Positions 1 through 10,154 of a DNA stretch of 64,000 bases are shown here, in pieces. The position numbers were made by a program, and so were the translations under genes. Source of the DNA: Rhodopseudomonas pentothenatexigens. Lineage in GTDB: Bacteria; Pseudomonadota; Alphaproteobacteria; Rhizobiales; Xanthobacteraceae. Location: contig NZ_UFQQ01000001.1 of NCBI RefSeq assembly GCF_900218015.1, positions 248,001-312,000 of the forward strand, given 5' to 3'. The notes under the pieces were generated by a model that was given only the letters and a program-made list of their open reading frames with translations, was not told where the DNA came from and ran no database searches. The stretch's first letter is position 1, and each line of letters opens with the position of its first letter.

Positions 1-82
1 GCCCCCCGCACCACCATGTCGATTGGAAAATATGCTCAATCAGCCGATCGGTCTGCGATCGGCGCGCAGCGACGGCTGCGAA

Positions 83-160
83 TGGTCGGAGCGAAAGGAT
101 TTGAACCTTCGACCCCTAGTCTCCCAGACTAGTGCGCTAACCGGGCTGCGCCACGCTCCG
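83..160 (-). tRNA. tRNA-Pro (anticodon GGG)
   Basis: Read on the minus strand this folds as a complete cloverleaf. It has a 7-bp acceptor stem (CGGAGCG with CGCTCCG), a D arm, an anticodon stem CTAGT/ACTAG around the loop CTGGGAG, a T arm with GGTTCAAATCC, discriminator A and an encoded CCA end. The anticodon GGG lies at 123-125 and decodes CCC/CCU proline codons. No integrase gene or duplicated tRNA end is visible beside it, so it does not look like an occupied attachment site in this window. Confidence 0.95.
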
Positions 161-539
161 ATGCCATGTCGGCCCTGATGCTGTAGCGGCGATCAGGCGT
201 TCGCGCAAGCTGCGGAGGATCAATTCGGGGAGGCTGTTTTCCGGAGAATGCCGCGGTGAAGCCGGGCGGCCCGATCGGCCCGTCGCCTATGTGTATCGCC
301 GACTGTTCCGACGTGTCCTAAGCGTCCTGCCCGGCGGGTCACGTCTGCAGGGCCATAGCCCCTACGGCGCGGCGAATGCCCGGGGATTCCCGTCTTGGCT
401 GCAGCCCCCGTCCTCAAATGCTCTCGTCCACGCGCATTCGTGGATGGCCGGCGACAAGCCCGGCCAGGAACGAAAATGACGGCTGTCCTTGAGTTTAAAG
501 GCCATGCTTGAGATCATGGCTCAGGACGTCCGCCTGCCT
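161..539. other. Intergenic stretch without a supported gene
   Basis: This 379-base gap lies between tRNA-Pro and the end of the MerR-type gene. Short open frames here have no recognisable product. Around 434-466 there is a degraded palindrome arm (GTGGATGGCCGG, then AAGCCCGGCCA) that resembles the repeat between nrdR and glyA at 14913-15004. A second inverted repeat, CGCCTG/CAGGCG, overlaps the MerR stop codon near 527-551 and might help end that transcript. The tRNA promoter should lie in the part nearest 161-220. Confidence 0.4.
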
Positions 540-1259
540 TCAGGCGTCCTTGATCGCGGCGTCGAGCAGTTCTCGGCAGGCGATCAGATCGCTCAGGGCG
601 GCGCGCAGCGGGGCGAGATCGACCGGCGGCTGCGATGGCGGCGCCTTGGCGGCGGGGAACTCGAGCGGCGGCAGATCGAACCGCGGTGCCCTGCCCGGCG
701 CAGCCACGACCGGCGCCGGGGCGACGGCAAAATCGTCGTCGTGGTCGTCCTCGTGATCATCAAAGTGCGGATCATGGCGCGGCTCGGCGACGATCATACG
801 GCGCGGCGCGGCCGGCGCAGGACGATGATCCGGCTCGGCCATTGCGGCGTGCAGATCCAGCCCCTCGTCCTCGCCGTCGTAATCGTCGTCATCGGCATCG
901 ATGCCGCCCGGGACCGGCTCGAACTCTTCATCCTCGGCGACGGAGCGGGTGATCGCCGCCTCGACCGCGCCGAAGCTGGCGTGAACCTCGGCGTCGGCCA
1001 GCCGCTGCACCGATTTGATGCCGTGCTCTTTCAGGATCCGCTGCACGCCGCGGATGGTGTAGCCCTCGCCGTACAGCAGCCGGCGGATGCCCTTGAGCAG
1101 ATCGACGTCGTCCGGCCGGTAGTAGCGCCGGCCGCCCGACCGCTTCATCGGCTTGATCTGCGCGAACCTGGTTTCCCAGAACCGCAGCACGTGCTGCGGA
1201 ATGTCGAGCTCGGCTGCGACCTCGCTGATCGTTCGGAATGCGTCGGGCGCCTTGTCCAA
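540..1259 (-). CDS. MerR-family transcriptional regulator
   Basis: A DNA-binding protein of about 239 residues. The N-terminal winged helix-turn-helix (about residues 8-70) carries the MerR hallmarks: [19 protein letters not shown], then a [11 protein letters not shown] wing. The rest is an acidic, proline- and alanine-rich tail with no metal-binding cysteines, so the ligand is unknown. I chose the TTG codon at 1257-1259: it follows the ihfA stop by 14 bases, has GGGAG about 8 bases upstream, and starts just before the conserved domain. The in-frame ATG at 1340 would add a basic leader and overlap ihfA. It is co-directional with ihfA and probably cotranscribed. The same ihfA-MerR pairing is common in Rhizobiales, but the target genes are not known. 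Confidence 0.85.
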   Translation of the reverse strand: MDKAPDAFRTISEVAAELDIPQHVLRFWETRFAQIKPMKRSGGRRYYRPDDVDLLKGIRRLLYGEGYTIRGVQRILKEHGIKSVQRLADAEVHASFGAVEAAITRSVAEDEEFEPVPGGIDADDDDYDGEDEGLDLHAAMAEPDHRPAPAAPRRMIVAEPRHDPHFDDHEDDHDDDFAVAPAPVVAAPGRAPRFDLPPLEFPAAKAPPSQPPVDLAPLRAALSDLIACRELLDAAIKDA

Positions 1260-1272
1260 GGGCCGGCTCCCG

Positions 1273-1629
1273 TCAGGCGCCAGAAGCGGTCTGCGCGGTG
1301 GTGTCGTCGGCTTCTGCGGTCGTCGCCGGCGCCGCGCCATTGGCGTTGATCCGCTGCTTCAGGATCGCCGACGGCTTGAACACCATCACCCGCCGCGGCG
1401 AGATCGGCACCTCGGTGCCGGTCTTCGGGTTGCGCCCGATGCGCTGCCCCTTCTGCCGCACCAGAAACGAGCCGAACGACGACAGCTTCACCGTCTCGCC
1501 GCGCTCCAGGCAGTCGGTGATCTCTTTCAACACCAGTTCGACGAATGCCGACGACTCCGTGCGTGACAGCCCGACCTTCTGGTAGACCGCTTCGCATAGA
1601 TCGACACGTGTGACTGTTCGTCCGGCCAT
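1273..1629 (-). CDS. ihfA: Integration host factor subunit alpha
   Basis: This is the alpha half of the IHF heterodimer, which bends DNA by about 160 degrees for recombination, replication and transcription control. The 118-residue protein has the full HU/IHF fold: [20 protein letters not shown] at the start, [22 protein letters not shown] for the beta-arm, and [15 protein letters not shown] near the end. A tail of about 20 Ala/Thr residues goes beyond the 99 residues of E. coli IhfA. The ATG at 1629 is preferred over an in-frame GTG at 1641 because the purine-rich GAGGTGGGG lies just upstream and the family starts at MAGRTVTR. It is separated from fabH by 142 bases, so it probably has its own promoter. 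Confidence 0.95.
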   Translation of the reverse strand: MAGRTVTRVDLCEAVYQKVGLSRTESSAFVELVLKEITDCLERGETVKLSSFGSFLVRQKGQRIGRNPKTGTEVPISPRRVMVFKPSAILKQRINANGAAPATTAEADDTTAQTASGA

Positions 1630-1771
1630 CGCCTGCCCCACCTCACGGCGAAAGAAAATCCGCGCTGAAATTAAGAGGTTAACAATCGGCGGTCAACAGC
1701 GCCGCGTCCTCAAGCGTCTCAAAATTAGCACCGAACGCCATGGAAATGCTGCTAAAATTTTACGCGCAGAA

Positions 1772-2749
1772 CTACCAGCGGAGCAGCGCGGCGCCCCAGG
1801 TGAAGCCGCCGCCCATCGCTTCGAGCAGCACCAGATGGCCCTTCTGAATGCGGCCGTCCTGGACCGCAGTGCACAACGCCAGCGGAATCGAGGCCGCCGA
1901 GGTGTTGCCGTGGCGGTCCACGGTCATCACCACTTTCTCCGGCGCGATGTGCAGTTTCTGCGCCGAGGCGTCGATGATCCGCTTGTTGGCCTGATGCGGC
2001 ACGAACCAGTCGACATTGTCGGCGCTGGTGCCGGAAGCGTTGAAGGCGTCGACGATCACCCCGGTGATCATGCCGACCGCGTGCTTGAACACCTCTTTGC
2101 CTTCCATCCGCAGATGGCCGACGGTCTGGGTGCTCGACGGGCCGCCGTCGACGTAGAGCTTGTGCTTGTGCCGGCCGTCCGAGCGCAGATGCGTGGTCAG
2201 CACGCCGCGGTCTGCCGAAGTGCCCCAGCCCTCCTGCGCCTCCAGCACGATCGCGCCGGCGCCGTCGCCGAACAGCACGCAGGTGCCGCGATCATTCCAG
2301 TCGAGGATGCGGGAGAAGGTCTCGGCGCCGATCACCAGCGCCCGCTTGGCGGAGCCGGCGCGCAGGTAATTGTCCGCAGTGGCGACCGCGAACACGAAGC
2401 CGGAGCACACCGCCTGCAGGTCGAAGGCGACGCCATGGGTCATGCCGAGCGCGGCCTGAACCTGCACCGCGGTCGCCGGGAAGGTGTGGTCGGGGGTCGA
2501 GGTCGCGAGCACGATCAGATCGATCTGATCGGCGGTCAGGCCCGCATTGTCGAGCGCCGCCTGAGCGGCCTTGGTGGCCAGATGCGAGGTGAATTCGCCG
2601 TCGGCGGCGATGTGGCGCTCGCGGATTCCGGTGCGCTGGACGATCCACTCGTCCGAGGTGTCGACGGTCCGGGCCAGTTCTTCGTTGGTGAGAACCCGCT
2701 CCGGCAGGTACGCGCCGCAGCCCAGAACGACCGAACGAATCACCGTCAC
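1772..2749 (-). CDS. fabH: Beta-ketoacyl-ACP synthase III
   Basis: FabH condenses acetyl-CoA with malonyl-ACP to start fatty acid synthesis in the cytoplasm. The 325-residue thiolase-fold protein is full length and shows the Cys-His-Asn triad: Cys115 in AVCSGF, His252 in VPHQANKRI and Asn282 in [10 protein letters not shown]. The start is GTG at 2747-2749. It overlaps the plsX stop as GTGA, a 4-base overlap that argues for translational coupling with plsX just upstream in the same transcript. The plsX-fabH pairing puts phospholipid and fatty acid initiation in one operon, as in many bacteria. Confidence 0.97.
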   Translation of the reverse strand: MTVIRSVVLGCGAYLPERVLTNEELARTVDTSDEWIVQRTGIRERHIAADGEFTSHLATKAAQAALDNAGLTADQIDLIVLATSTPDHTFPATAVQVQAALGMTHGVAFDLQAVCSGFVFAVATADNYLRAGSAKRALVIGAETFSRILDWNDRGTCVLFGDGAGAIVLEAQEGWGTSADRGVLTTHLRSDGRHKHKLYVDGGPSSTQTVGHLRMEGKEVFKHAVGMITGVIVDAFNASGTSADNVDWFVPHQANKRIIDASAQKLHIAPEKVVMTVDRHGNTSAASIPLALCTAVQDGRIQKGHLVLLEAMGGGFTWGAALLRW

Positions 2750-3807
2750 GAGACAGCCTCCTGGGCGCTCGGCGTCGCGACCAACGCGCCGGCATCACGG
2801 TTGAGCGTTTGATTGATCTTGGTCAGGAGATCGTAGCGGACCATGTCATAGCCAACATCGACCGCCGAGGCAAAGCCCTCGGCATTGGTTCCGCCGTGGC
2901 TCTTGACCACGATGCCGTTGAGGCCGAGGAAGACCCCGCCGTTGGATTTATTGGGGTCCATCTTGTCTTTGAGCGCCTTGAAGGCGTCGCGCGCGAACAG
3001 ATAACCGATCTTCGACCGCCAGGTCCGGGACATCGCGGCGCGAAGATACTCGGCGAGCTGACGGGCAGTGCCCTCCGCCGCCTTCAGCGCGATGTTGCCG
3101 GCGAAGCCTTCCGACACGATCACGTCGGCGGCGCCCTTGCCGATGCCGTCGCCCTCGACGAAGCCGATGAAGTCGAACCGCGGCGAGTTCATCGCACGCA
3201 ACAGTTCGGCGGCCTCGCGCACCTCGTCGCCGCCCTTGATTTCCTCGACGCCGATATTGAGCAGCCCGACCGTCGGCCGCTCCAGATCGAACAGCACGCT
3301 GGCCATTGCCGCGCCCATGATGGCGAGCGCCTTCAGGTGCTGTGCGTCGCCGCCGATCGAGGCGCCGAGATCGAGCACCACCGAATCGCCGCGCATCGTC
3401 GGCCAGGTCGCGGCGATCGCGGGACGGTCGATGCCCGGCAGCGTGCGCAGGCAGAACCGCGCCATCGCCATCAGCGCGCCGGTGTTGCCGGCCGACACCG
3501 TGACGTCGGCCTCGGCCTTCTTCACCGCCTCGATCGCCTGCCACATCGACGATTTGTAGCGGCCGCGCCGCAACGCCACGCTCGGCTTGTCGTGCATCGC
3601 CACCGCGACGTCGGTGTGCACGACGCGCGACGCCTTGCGCAGCGCCGGGTGCGCGGCGAGCTCTTTCTCGATCAGCTTGGCGTCGCCGTACAGAACGAAT
3701 TCGACGTCCGGATGCCGCCCGAGCGAGATCGCCGCGCCGGGGATCACGACGGACGGGCCGAAATCGCCCCCCATTGCGTCGAGCGCGATTCGAACTTTCT
3801 GAGGCAT
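2746..3807 (-). CDS. plsX: Phosphate acyltransferase PlsX
   Basis: PlsX makes acyl-phosphate from acyl-ACP, which PlsY then uses to acylate glycerol-3-phosphate. It is a peripheral membrane enzyme. The 353-residue length is typical, and the family signature DAMGGDFGP sits at residues 10-18, followed by [12 protein letters not shown] in the central fold. It is followed directly by fabH with a 4-base overlap. A strong minus-strand terminator at 3862-3881 separates it from the DUF177 gene upstream, so plsX-fabH is probably transcribed from a promoter inside 3808-3861 or relies on read-through. Confidence 0.96.
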   Translation of the reverse strand: MPQKVRIALDAMGGDFGPSVVIPGAAISLGRHPDVEFVLYGDAKLIEKELAAHPALRKASRVVHTDVAVAMHDKPSVALRRGRYKSSMWQAIEAVKKAEADVTVSAGNTGALMAMARFCLRTLPGIDRPAIAATWPTMRGDSVVLDLGASIGGDAQHLKALAIMGAAMASVLFDLERPTVGLLNIGVEEIKGGDEVREAAELLRAMNSPRFDFIGFVEGDGIGKGAADVIVSEGFAGNIALKAAEGTARQLAEYLRAAMSRTWRSKIGYLFARDAFKALKDKMDPNKSNGGVFLGLNGIVVKSHGGTNAEGFASAVDVGYDMVRYDLLTKINQTLNRDAGALVATPSAQEAVS

Positions 3808-3861
3808 GGGCGTTCCGGAAGCCTGATCGCCTGCGACCTTGAAGCGCTTGGCCGTGGACTC

Positions 3862-3881
3862 AAAAAAAGCCCCGTCGGGGC
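3862..3881 (-). terminator. Rho-independent terminator after the DUF177 gene
   Basis: On the minus strand the sequence is GCCCC-GAC-GGGGC followed at once by seven T residues. This is a compact textbook intrinsic terminator. It lies 165 bases after the DUF177 stop and 55 bases before the plsX start, so it would end the DUF177 transcript or act as a leader attenuator for plsX. Confidence 0.8.
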
Positions 3882-4045
3882 GGTGAAAAGCGTGCAGCGC
3901 TGCACACCGATTTGGCCGGACAATAGCCGTTCTCCGCTCCGATACAACATCTTGATCGGGCAGATTTAAGTCGCATTTCGTAGCGTGCGCGCATCAGTTT
4001 TTGCCGCGAACCCGCCGCCTCTGTGGCACCCCGGACGGAGCCCGC

Positions 4046-4615
4046 TCAGTCTTTCTTCGTCTTGCGCGGCGGCGCGGCGTCCGCCGGCTGTTGCAGCGCT
4101 TTCAGCGCCGCGAACGGGTTCATATCGGGATCGTCGCGGTCGACGACCGGCTCGAACACCGCGTCCGGCTTACGCGGATAAGGGTCGAGTCCGAGATACA
4201 GCGCGTCGGTGGCGACGCGGCCGATATCGATGATGCCGCGTTCGATCGCCTCCGGCGGATCGCTGGGATCTGGCTCGCCGTCGTCGTCGACCGAATCGGC
4301 AAGTTCGCGAATCTGCTCCGGCGGCAGGAAGGTGAGATCGACCGGCTCGTCGACGACGTTGTCGACCGGATCGAGCGTCACCACGCAGGTCTGCGTGACC
4401 TTGGCGCGCACCCGGCCGGTGACCTGGACACGCCCGTCGGCAAACGGCTTCAGATCAAAAGACGCAGTCGCCTCGGCGACGCCGCGCAGGTCGCCGAGCG
4501 CGCTGATCGCCTCGCGCTCCGCGGCGCTCGCCGTGATGTCGCGGTGCAGCCCGGTCTCCGGAATCTGCAGCACCACCACCGGCACGCTCCATGGATTGTC
4601 CTGGCTCGCCATCAT
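4046..4615 (-). CDS. YceD/DUF177 family protein
   Basis: A conserved cytosolic protein of about 189 residues. Family members in E. coli (YceD) and chloroplasts are tied to 23S rRNA accumulation and are usually encoded next to rpmF-plsX-fabH. This copy sits beside plsX-fabH, which supports the assignment, but no rpmF is present here. The conserved C-rich stretch VTQTCVVTLDPVDNVVDEP is visible around residues 75-95. The start ATG at 4615 has GAGG about 8 bases upstream. An in-frame TTG at 4633 overlaps the preceding gene and is less likely. It is cotranscribed with the bc1 chaperone gene upstream, 14 bases away. The molecular role is inferred from the family. Confidence 0.85.
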   Translation of the reverse strand: MMASQDNPWSVPVVVLQIPETGLHRDITASAAEREAISALGDLRGVAEATASFDLKPFADGRVQVTGRVRAKVTQTCVVTLDPVDNVVDEPVDLTFLPPEQIRELADSVDDDGEPDPSDPPEAIERGIIDIGRVATDALYLGLDPYPRKPDAVFEPVVDRDDPDMNPFAALKALQQPADAAPPRKTKKD

Positions 4616-4629
4616 CGAAAGTCCTCGTC

Positions 4630-5166
4630 TCAAGCCGCCGGCGGCGGAAACGGCAGCTCGCCGCTGCGCAGCCTGGCCGGCGGCACCGCATCGAGCGCGG
4701 CGATCGCCTGGCCGACATAGACCGCCAGCCGCCGTGCATTCTCAATGTCGGCGCCGTCGAGAACGTTCCGGTTCAGCGCCAGCTCGAGGTCCTCGCGGCC
4801 TTCGGTCAGCGCCAGATCGTAAGCCGCCGAGCGGCCGTAGAACGCCTCGCCGAACGCCTGCATCCGCTTCGGCACCGAGAGGTCGCCGACCCCGAGTTCG
4901 CGCAAATTGGCGTCGAGATCGCTGCAGAAATAGTCGAACAGCGCCTGAGCGAACGGCGACGCGTCCTGGACACTGCGAATCCGCCGCAACACCAGCCAGA
5001 GATGCACCACCAGCATCTCGAATCGGCCGTTGACGGTGTCGGCGACGCCGAATTGCTGGTAAAATACCGGCAGGCGCGACTGCGCCACGATCGTGCCATA
5101 GATCGCTTCAATGGTGCCGCGCGGCGGCGTCCGGGGCGGACGGAGCAGATTGAACGGCCAGATCAT
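4630..5166 (-). CDS. Ubiquinol-cytochrome c chaperone (CBP3-like)
   Basis: A protein of 178 residues in the family of mitochondrial CBP3/UQCC1, which helps cytochrome b synthesis and assembly of the cytochrome bc1 complex. Conserved family stretches include YGTIVAQSRLPVFYQQFGVADTV and the following hydrophobic MLVVHLWLVLRRI, then AFGEAFYGRSAAY. No signal peptide is apparent, which fits a cytoplasmic or membrane-associated assembly factor. It is followed by DUF177 on the same strand and is divergent from bamE, with about 108 bases between the two starts for both promoters. Confidence 0.9.
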   Translation of the reverse strand: MIWPFNLLRPPRTPPRGTIEAIYGTIVAQSRLPVFYQQFGVADTVNGRFEMLVVHLWLVLRRIRSVQDASPFAQALFDYFCSDLDANLRELGVGDLSVPKRMQAFGEAFYGRSAAYDLALTEGREDLELALNRNVLDGADIENARRLAVYVGQAIAALDAVPPARLRSGELPFPPPAA

Positions 5167-5274
5167 CGCGGGTTCCAGGTCCGGGCCCGTCAGGGCCTTT
5201 CGGGATTGCTTTCCGAGTTCCTGCCCGGTACGTCAACGCCCTGCGCGATGCAAGGGGATGGGGCCAGCTCCCGA

Positions 5275-5760
5275 ATGAGTATTTCGATCGACCGACGCGG
5301 GCGCGCCGACGCGCTGCGAAGCCGTTTCTCACTGCCGCGCAGCCTCGGCCTTGCCGTGGCGCTGACGCTGGTCGGCGCCGGCATGGGCGCCTGCACCTCG
5401 GAGCAATTCCAGAAGGGCTACATCCTGCCCAACGGCGCGCTCGAGCAGATCCCGATCGGCGCCAGCCAGGATCAGGTGCTGCTGGTGATGGGTACCCCGT
5501 CGACGGTGGCGACGCTGGACGGCGAGGTGTTCTACTACATCTCGCAGCGCACCGAGCGTGCGGTGGCGTTCATGCCGCAGAAGGTGATCGACCAGCGCGT
5601 GATCGCGATCTATTTCGACAAGAACCGCCAGGTCCGCCGCATCGCCAATTACGGCCTGCAGGACGGCAAGATCTTCGACTTCATCAGCCGCACCACGCCG
5701 ACCTCCGGCCAGGAGATGAGCTATCTGGCGCCGCTGTTCCGCTTGATCAGCTTCCGCTGA
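5275..5760 (+). CDS. bamE: Outer membrane assembly lipoprotein BamE (SmpA/OmlA)
   Basis: This is the small lipoprotein of the BAM complex that inserts beta-barrel proteins into the outer membrane. The 161-residue product begins with a basic stretch and a hydrophobic signal segment (about residues 22-38) ending in the lipobox GMGAC, where the cysteine would be lipidated. The SmpA/OmlA fold follows: GASQDQVLLVMGTPSTV, then VFYYISQRTERAVAF and VIAIYFDKNRQVRRIANYGLQDGK split by short loops. I chose ATG 5275 because it places the signal peptide at the N-terminus. The much longer open frame upstream runs antisense to the chaperone gene. Confidence 0.93.
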   Translation: MSISIDRRGRADALRSRFSLPRSLGLAVALTLVGAGMGACTSEQFQKGYILPNGALEQIPIGASQDQVLLVMGTPSTVATLDGEVFYYISQRTERAVAFMPQKVIDQRVIAIYFDKNRQVRRIANYGLQDGKIFDFISRTTPTSGQEMSYLAPLFRLISFR

Positions 5761-5798
5761 GGCGGAGGCGGATCGACGCAATGGTTGTTGATGGGTTT

Positions 5799-5871
5799 GA
5801 TGGGTTTCGCTTGCGCTCAACCCATCCTACCTGAGCCGTCGTAGGATGGGTTGAGCGCAGCGATACCCATC
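5799..5871. repeat. Inverted pair of REP hairpin units (BIME-like)
   Basis: Two copies of a REP unit face each other. The left unit (5799-5830) ends with CTAC and the right unit (5841-5871) begins with GTAG. Each unit is a stem of GATGGGTT paired with AACCCATC around a loop containing GAGCGCAGCG. The GTAG head followed by an imperfect hairpin is the known signature of REPs mobilised by RAYT transposases. A RAYT gene with the same repeats lies 1.2 kb away. The pair sits between the convergent ends of bamE and the hydrolase gene. Confidence 0.85.
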
Positions 5872-5887
5872 GACGAAGCGCCGCCGG

Positions 5888-6751
5888 CTACGCAAGCCCT
5901 TTGTCCCGCGCCCACTCGGCGATCGTCGCGTTCACCTCGTCGGGCGCATCCTGCTGGACCCAGTGCGAGGCGCGGGGCAGCTTGCGCAGGGTGAAATCCT
6001 CGACGAACTGCTCGTTGCCCTCGGTCAGCTTGATATCGAGCGCGAGGTCGTTCTTGCCCCAGATCATCAGCGTCGGCACGGTGATCACCGGATTGCTGCC
6101 GGCGCCGCCGGCCAGCCCGGAGAAGTTGGCGCGGTAGTAATTCAGCATTGCGGTGGCCGCGCCCGGCTGGACAAGGTTGCGGCGGTAAATCTCGATCTGC
6201 TCGCTGGGAATGTGCTCGCTGTGGCTCCTGAACATCTTCACCAGCGGTGCGCCGCCGTTGCGGGTCAGCAGCCATTCCGGCAGCCACGGCAATTGGAAGA
6301 ACGCGACGTACCAGGAGCGGCGGCGCTGGGTCCAGCCGCGGCGCAGCTCGCGGGCGAACACGTCGGGATGCGGCGCGTTGAGAATGACCAGCCCGTCGAG
6401 ATGCACCTTGCCGCGCAGCGCGACCTGCCAGGCGATCACGCCACCCCAGTCGTGGCCGATCAAGATACGGCGTTTGCCGCCGAGCGCGGCGAACAGTGCC
6501 GCGACATCCTCGGTCAGATGCTCGATCGAGTACGCGGCCTGGCCCTGCGGCCGCGACGAGCCGCCGTAGCCGCGCAGATCTGGCGCCGCCACCCGCCAGC
6601 CGAGCTCTGCCAGGAACGGGATCTGCCGGTGCCACGACTGCCGAGCCTCCGGAAAGCCGTGCAGCAGCAGCGCGACGGTGTCGCCCTGCCCCGCGATGTC
6701 GACCGCAAAGCGCAGACCGTTGGCTTCCAGCATCGTCGTGTCGATCGCCAT
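5888..6751 (-). CDS. Alpha/beta hydrolase, epoxide hydrolase / haloacetate dehalogenase-like
   Basis: A 287-residue cytosolic hydrolase. The oxyanion-hole motif HGFPE is at about residues 30-34. The nucleophile elbow GHDWGG carries Asp rather than Ser, which in this family marks epoxide hydrolases and haloalkane/fluoroacetate dehalogenases. The acid is probably in MIWGKND and the histidine in RASHWVQQD. The cap region is rich in Trp and Tyr. ATG 6751 was chosen because it starts directly at the fold; the open frame extends upstream without homology. The exact substrate (epoxide or halo-acid) cannot be decided from sequence alone. Its neighbours, a 52-residue unknown and bamE, give no pathway context. 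Confidence 0.85.
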   Translation of the reverse strand: MAIDTTMLEANGLRFAVDIAGQGDTVALLLHGFPEARQSWHRQIPFLAELGWRVAAPDLRGYGGSSRPQGQAAYSIEHLTEDVAALFAALGGKRRILIGHDWGGVIAWQVALRGKVHLDGLVILNAPHPDVFARELRRGWTQRRRSWYVAFFQLPWLPEWLLTRNGGAPLVKMFRSHSEHIPSEQIEIYRRNLVQPGAATAMLNYYRANFSGLAGGAGSNPVITVPTLMIWGKNDLALDIKLTEGNEQFVEDFTLRKLPRASHWVQQDAPDEVNATIAEWARDKGLA

Positions 6752-6788
6752 GCGCCGAACTCCCGGCCGGAAAAGGCCGATCTTACAC

Positions 6789-6947
6789 CTATGATTTGTC
6801 CTTGTTGATCTTCTTGACCTTGGCGTCGGTCGCCTCGATCGAACTCGCCAGTTCGAGAATCGCCTTCGACAGCAGTTCGACGGCTTCCTTCTGGTCCTGC
6901 GATTTGGCCGCGCGCAGCGCGTAGTTTTTGGCGGATGACAGCGACAT
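6789..6947 (-). CDS. Small conserved-looking protein of 52 residues
   Basis: A short gene with a strong ribosome site (AGGAG, 6 bases before the ATG at 6947) and a TAG stop 37 bases before the hydrolase start. The product begins MSLSSAKNYALRAAKSQDQ and is highly helical, with alternating charged residues and a lysine-rich end, so a short coiled coil is likely. No signal peptide or membrane segment. It is probably the first gene of a two-gene unit with the hydrolase. I do not recognise a function. The coding call rests on the ribosome site, amphipathic pattern and position. Confidence 0.6.
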   Translation of the reverse strand: MSLSSAKNYALRAAKSQDQKEAVELLSKAILELASSIEATDAKVKKINKDKS

Positions 6948-7008
6948 GAGGGCTCCTGTTGTTGTGTCGGCCTTAGCTGCTGCTTGATGTAGCAGACACG
7001 CGGAATTT

Positions 7009-7039
7009 GTAGGATGGGTTGAGCGCAGCGAAACCCATC
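7009..7039 (+). repeat. REP hairpin unit, 3' side of the RAYT gene
   Basis: A single unit beginning GTAG, with stem GATGGGTT/AACCCATC and loop GAGCGCAGCGA. It ends inside the stop codon of the RAYT gene, so the transposase gene and its REP are physically fused at this side. Confidence 0.8.
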
Positions 7040-7583
7040 AGCCCGGCGGATATCGCTCGCCGCAATCAACCTGCATCTCTCGAACGTCCCCACCCCAATC
7101 GCGCGGATAGACGCCGCTGCGCACCATCGCTCTGAACGACGAATACGGCCAGTCGATTACCCGGCCGACATAGCCGTGCTTCACGGGGTTGAAATGGATG
7201 TAATCCGCATGAGCGGCGAAATCGCGCTCATCTCGGAGAGTATGTTCCCAGAACCGACGCTGCCATAGTCCGCGCTCCGCCCTGGCGGCGCGACTCGAGG
7301 AGATCAATTCGATCGCGGGCAGTCGCCGGGAAAATGCAGACTTGAGCAAACGCCACCGTGTCGAATAGTCGGTGTCCCCCTGGGGTAACGTCCAGATTGC
7401 ATGGAGATGATCGGGCAGCACGACAATCGCGTCGATTGCGAAAGGATGCCGTTTCCGCACATACCGGCATGCGGCTCGAAGCTCCGCAATGTGGTCGATC
7501 AGTAGTGCAGACCGGCGGTCGTGCAAGTTCACCGTGAAAAAGAAGGTGCCGCCGGCTACGAAATTGCGCCGATACGAGGTCAT
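7038..7583 (-). CDS. REP-associated tyrosine transposase (RAYT, Y1/HUH family)
   Basis: A 181-residue single-copy transposase of the IS200/IS605-like Y1 family. Such proteins nick single-stranded REP DNA and are thought to spread REP sequences. Visible hallmarks are the HUH metal motif His59-Leu-His61 in LPDHLHAIW, WQRRFWEHTLRDE at 107-119, and the catalytic tyrosine region at about 128 in DYIHFNPVKHGYV. ATG 7583 was selected because it starts at the fold (MTSYRRNF). The open frame continues upstream only through a REP unit. Matching GTAG-headed REP hairpins flank it at 7009, 7606 and 7704. No terminal inverted repeats or target duplications suggest it is a mobile IS; it looks like a domesticated chromosomal gene. 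All motifs are intact. Confidence 0.92.
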   Translation of the reverse strand: MTSYRRNFVAGGTFFFTVNLHDRRSALLIDHIAELRAACRYVRKRHPFAIDAIVVLPDHLHAIWTLPQGDTDYSTRWRLLKSAFSRRLPAIELISSSRAARAERGLWQRRFWEHTLRDERDFAAHADYIHFNPVKHGYVGRVIDWPYSSFRAMVRSGVYPRDWGGDVREMQVDCGERYPPG

Positions 7584-7605
7584 CGAAGCCCCACACGCCA
7601 AGCCC

Positions 7606-7637
7606 GTAGGATGGGTTGAGCGTAAGCGAAACCCATC
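7606..7637 (+). repeat. REP hairpin unit, 5' side of the RAYT gene
   Basis: GTAG-headed unit with the same GATGGGTT/AACCCATC stem and a one-base-longer loop (GAGCGTAAGCGA). It lies 22 bases upstream of the RAYT start codon, in direct orientation relative to the copy at 7009-7039. Confidence 0.8.
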
Positions 7638-7703
7638 GAAGGAGCAGCCGAAGAATCCGTCGAAGTTGCGAGGCGCTGACGATTGCCAGCATACTGAGAA
7701 AGC

Positions 7704-7734
7704 GATGGGTTTCGCTACGCTCAACCCATCCTAC
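7704..7734 (-). repeat. REP hairpin unit in inverse orientation
   Basis: The same unit read on the minus strand: it starts GTAG at 7734 and closes with the GATGGGTT/AACCCATC stem. Together with 7606-7637 it forms a head-out pair between the RAYT gene and the hppA terminator. Confidence 0.8.
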
Positions 7735-7752
7735 GACGTTTCCGCAAAGCAA

Positions 7753-7780
7753 AAGCCCCGCGACTCGCGCCGCGGGGCTT
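7753..7780 (-). terminator. Rho-independent terminator of hppA
   Basis: A perfect 10-bp inverted repeat, AAGCCCCGCG with CGCGGGGCTT around an 8-base loop, lies 25 bases after the hppA stop. On the minus strand it is followed by TTGCTTTG, a T-rich tail extending the CTTTT of the stem. Confidence 0.8.
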
Positions 7781-7805
7781 GATGTTGGACCAACCGGCCT
7801 GCCGC

Positions 7806-9926
<2,121 letters not shown>

Positions 9927-10154
9927 ACCTGATTGCCTCAGTCCCGAGTTTCACCCCCGTGCCAGCGCTGCGGGAGCGGCGCGGGCGCGCAACAAGACGG
10001 CCTGCCCTCTTGCGGGGCAGCCTCAAATCGCGGCGGACCTTGCCAAAATCACAGGTGCTCCGCAATCGCTGCGAAGGGACTAAGCTCGGCTTTTCCGCTT
10101 ACCTTCGGCAAATTCCAGCGACCTTCCCTACGCCGGAATACCTGTGACTAAGCG

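Noticed and set aside
83-160. tRNA-Pro as an integration site for a mobile element
   Set aside because: The tRNA is whole, no integrase lies on either side, and no copy of its 3' end was seen further in the window.
291-479. A 62-residue frame after tRNA-Pro
   Set aside because: No ribosome site, no domain, and it runs through a degraded repeat arm.
489-1349. A 286-residue open frame on plus, opposite the MerR-type gene
   Set aside because: It is antisense to a gene with clear family motifs, has a low-complexity Arg/Val-rich product and no ribosome site. High GC leaves such shadow frames open.
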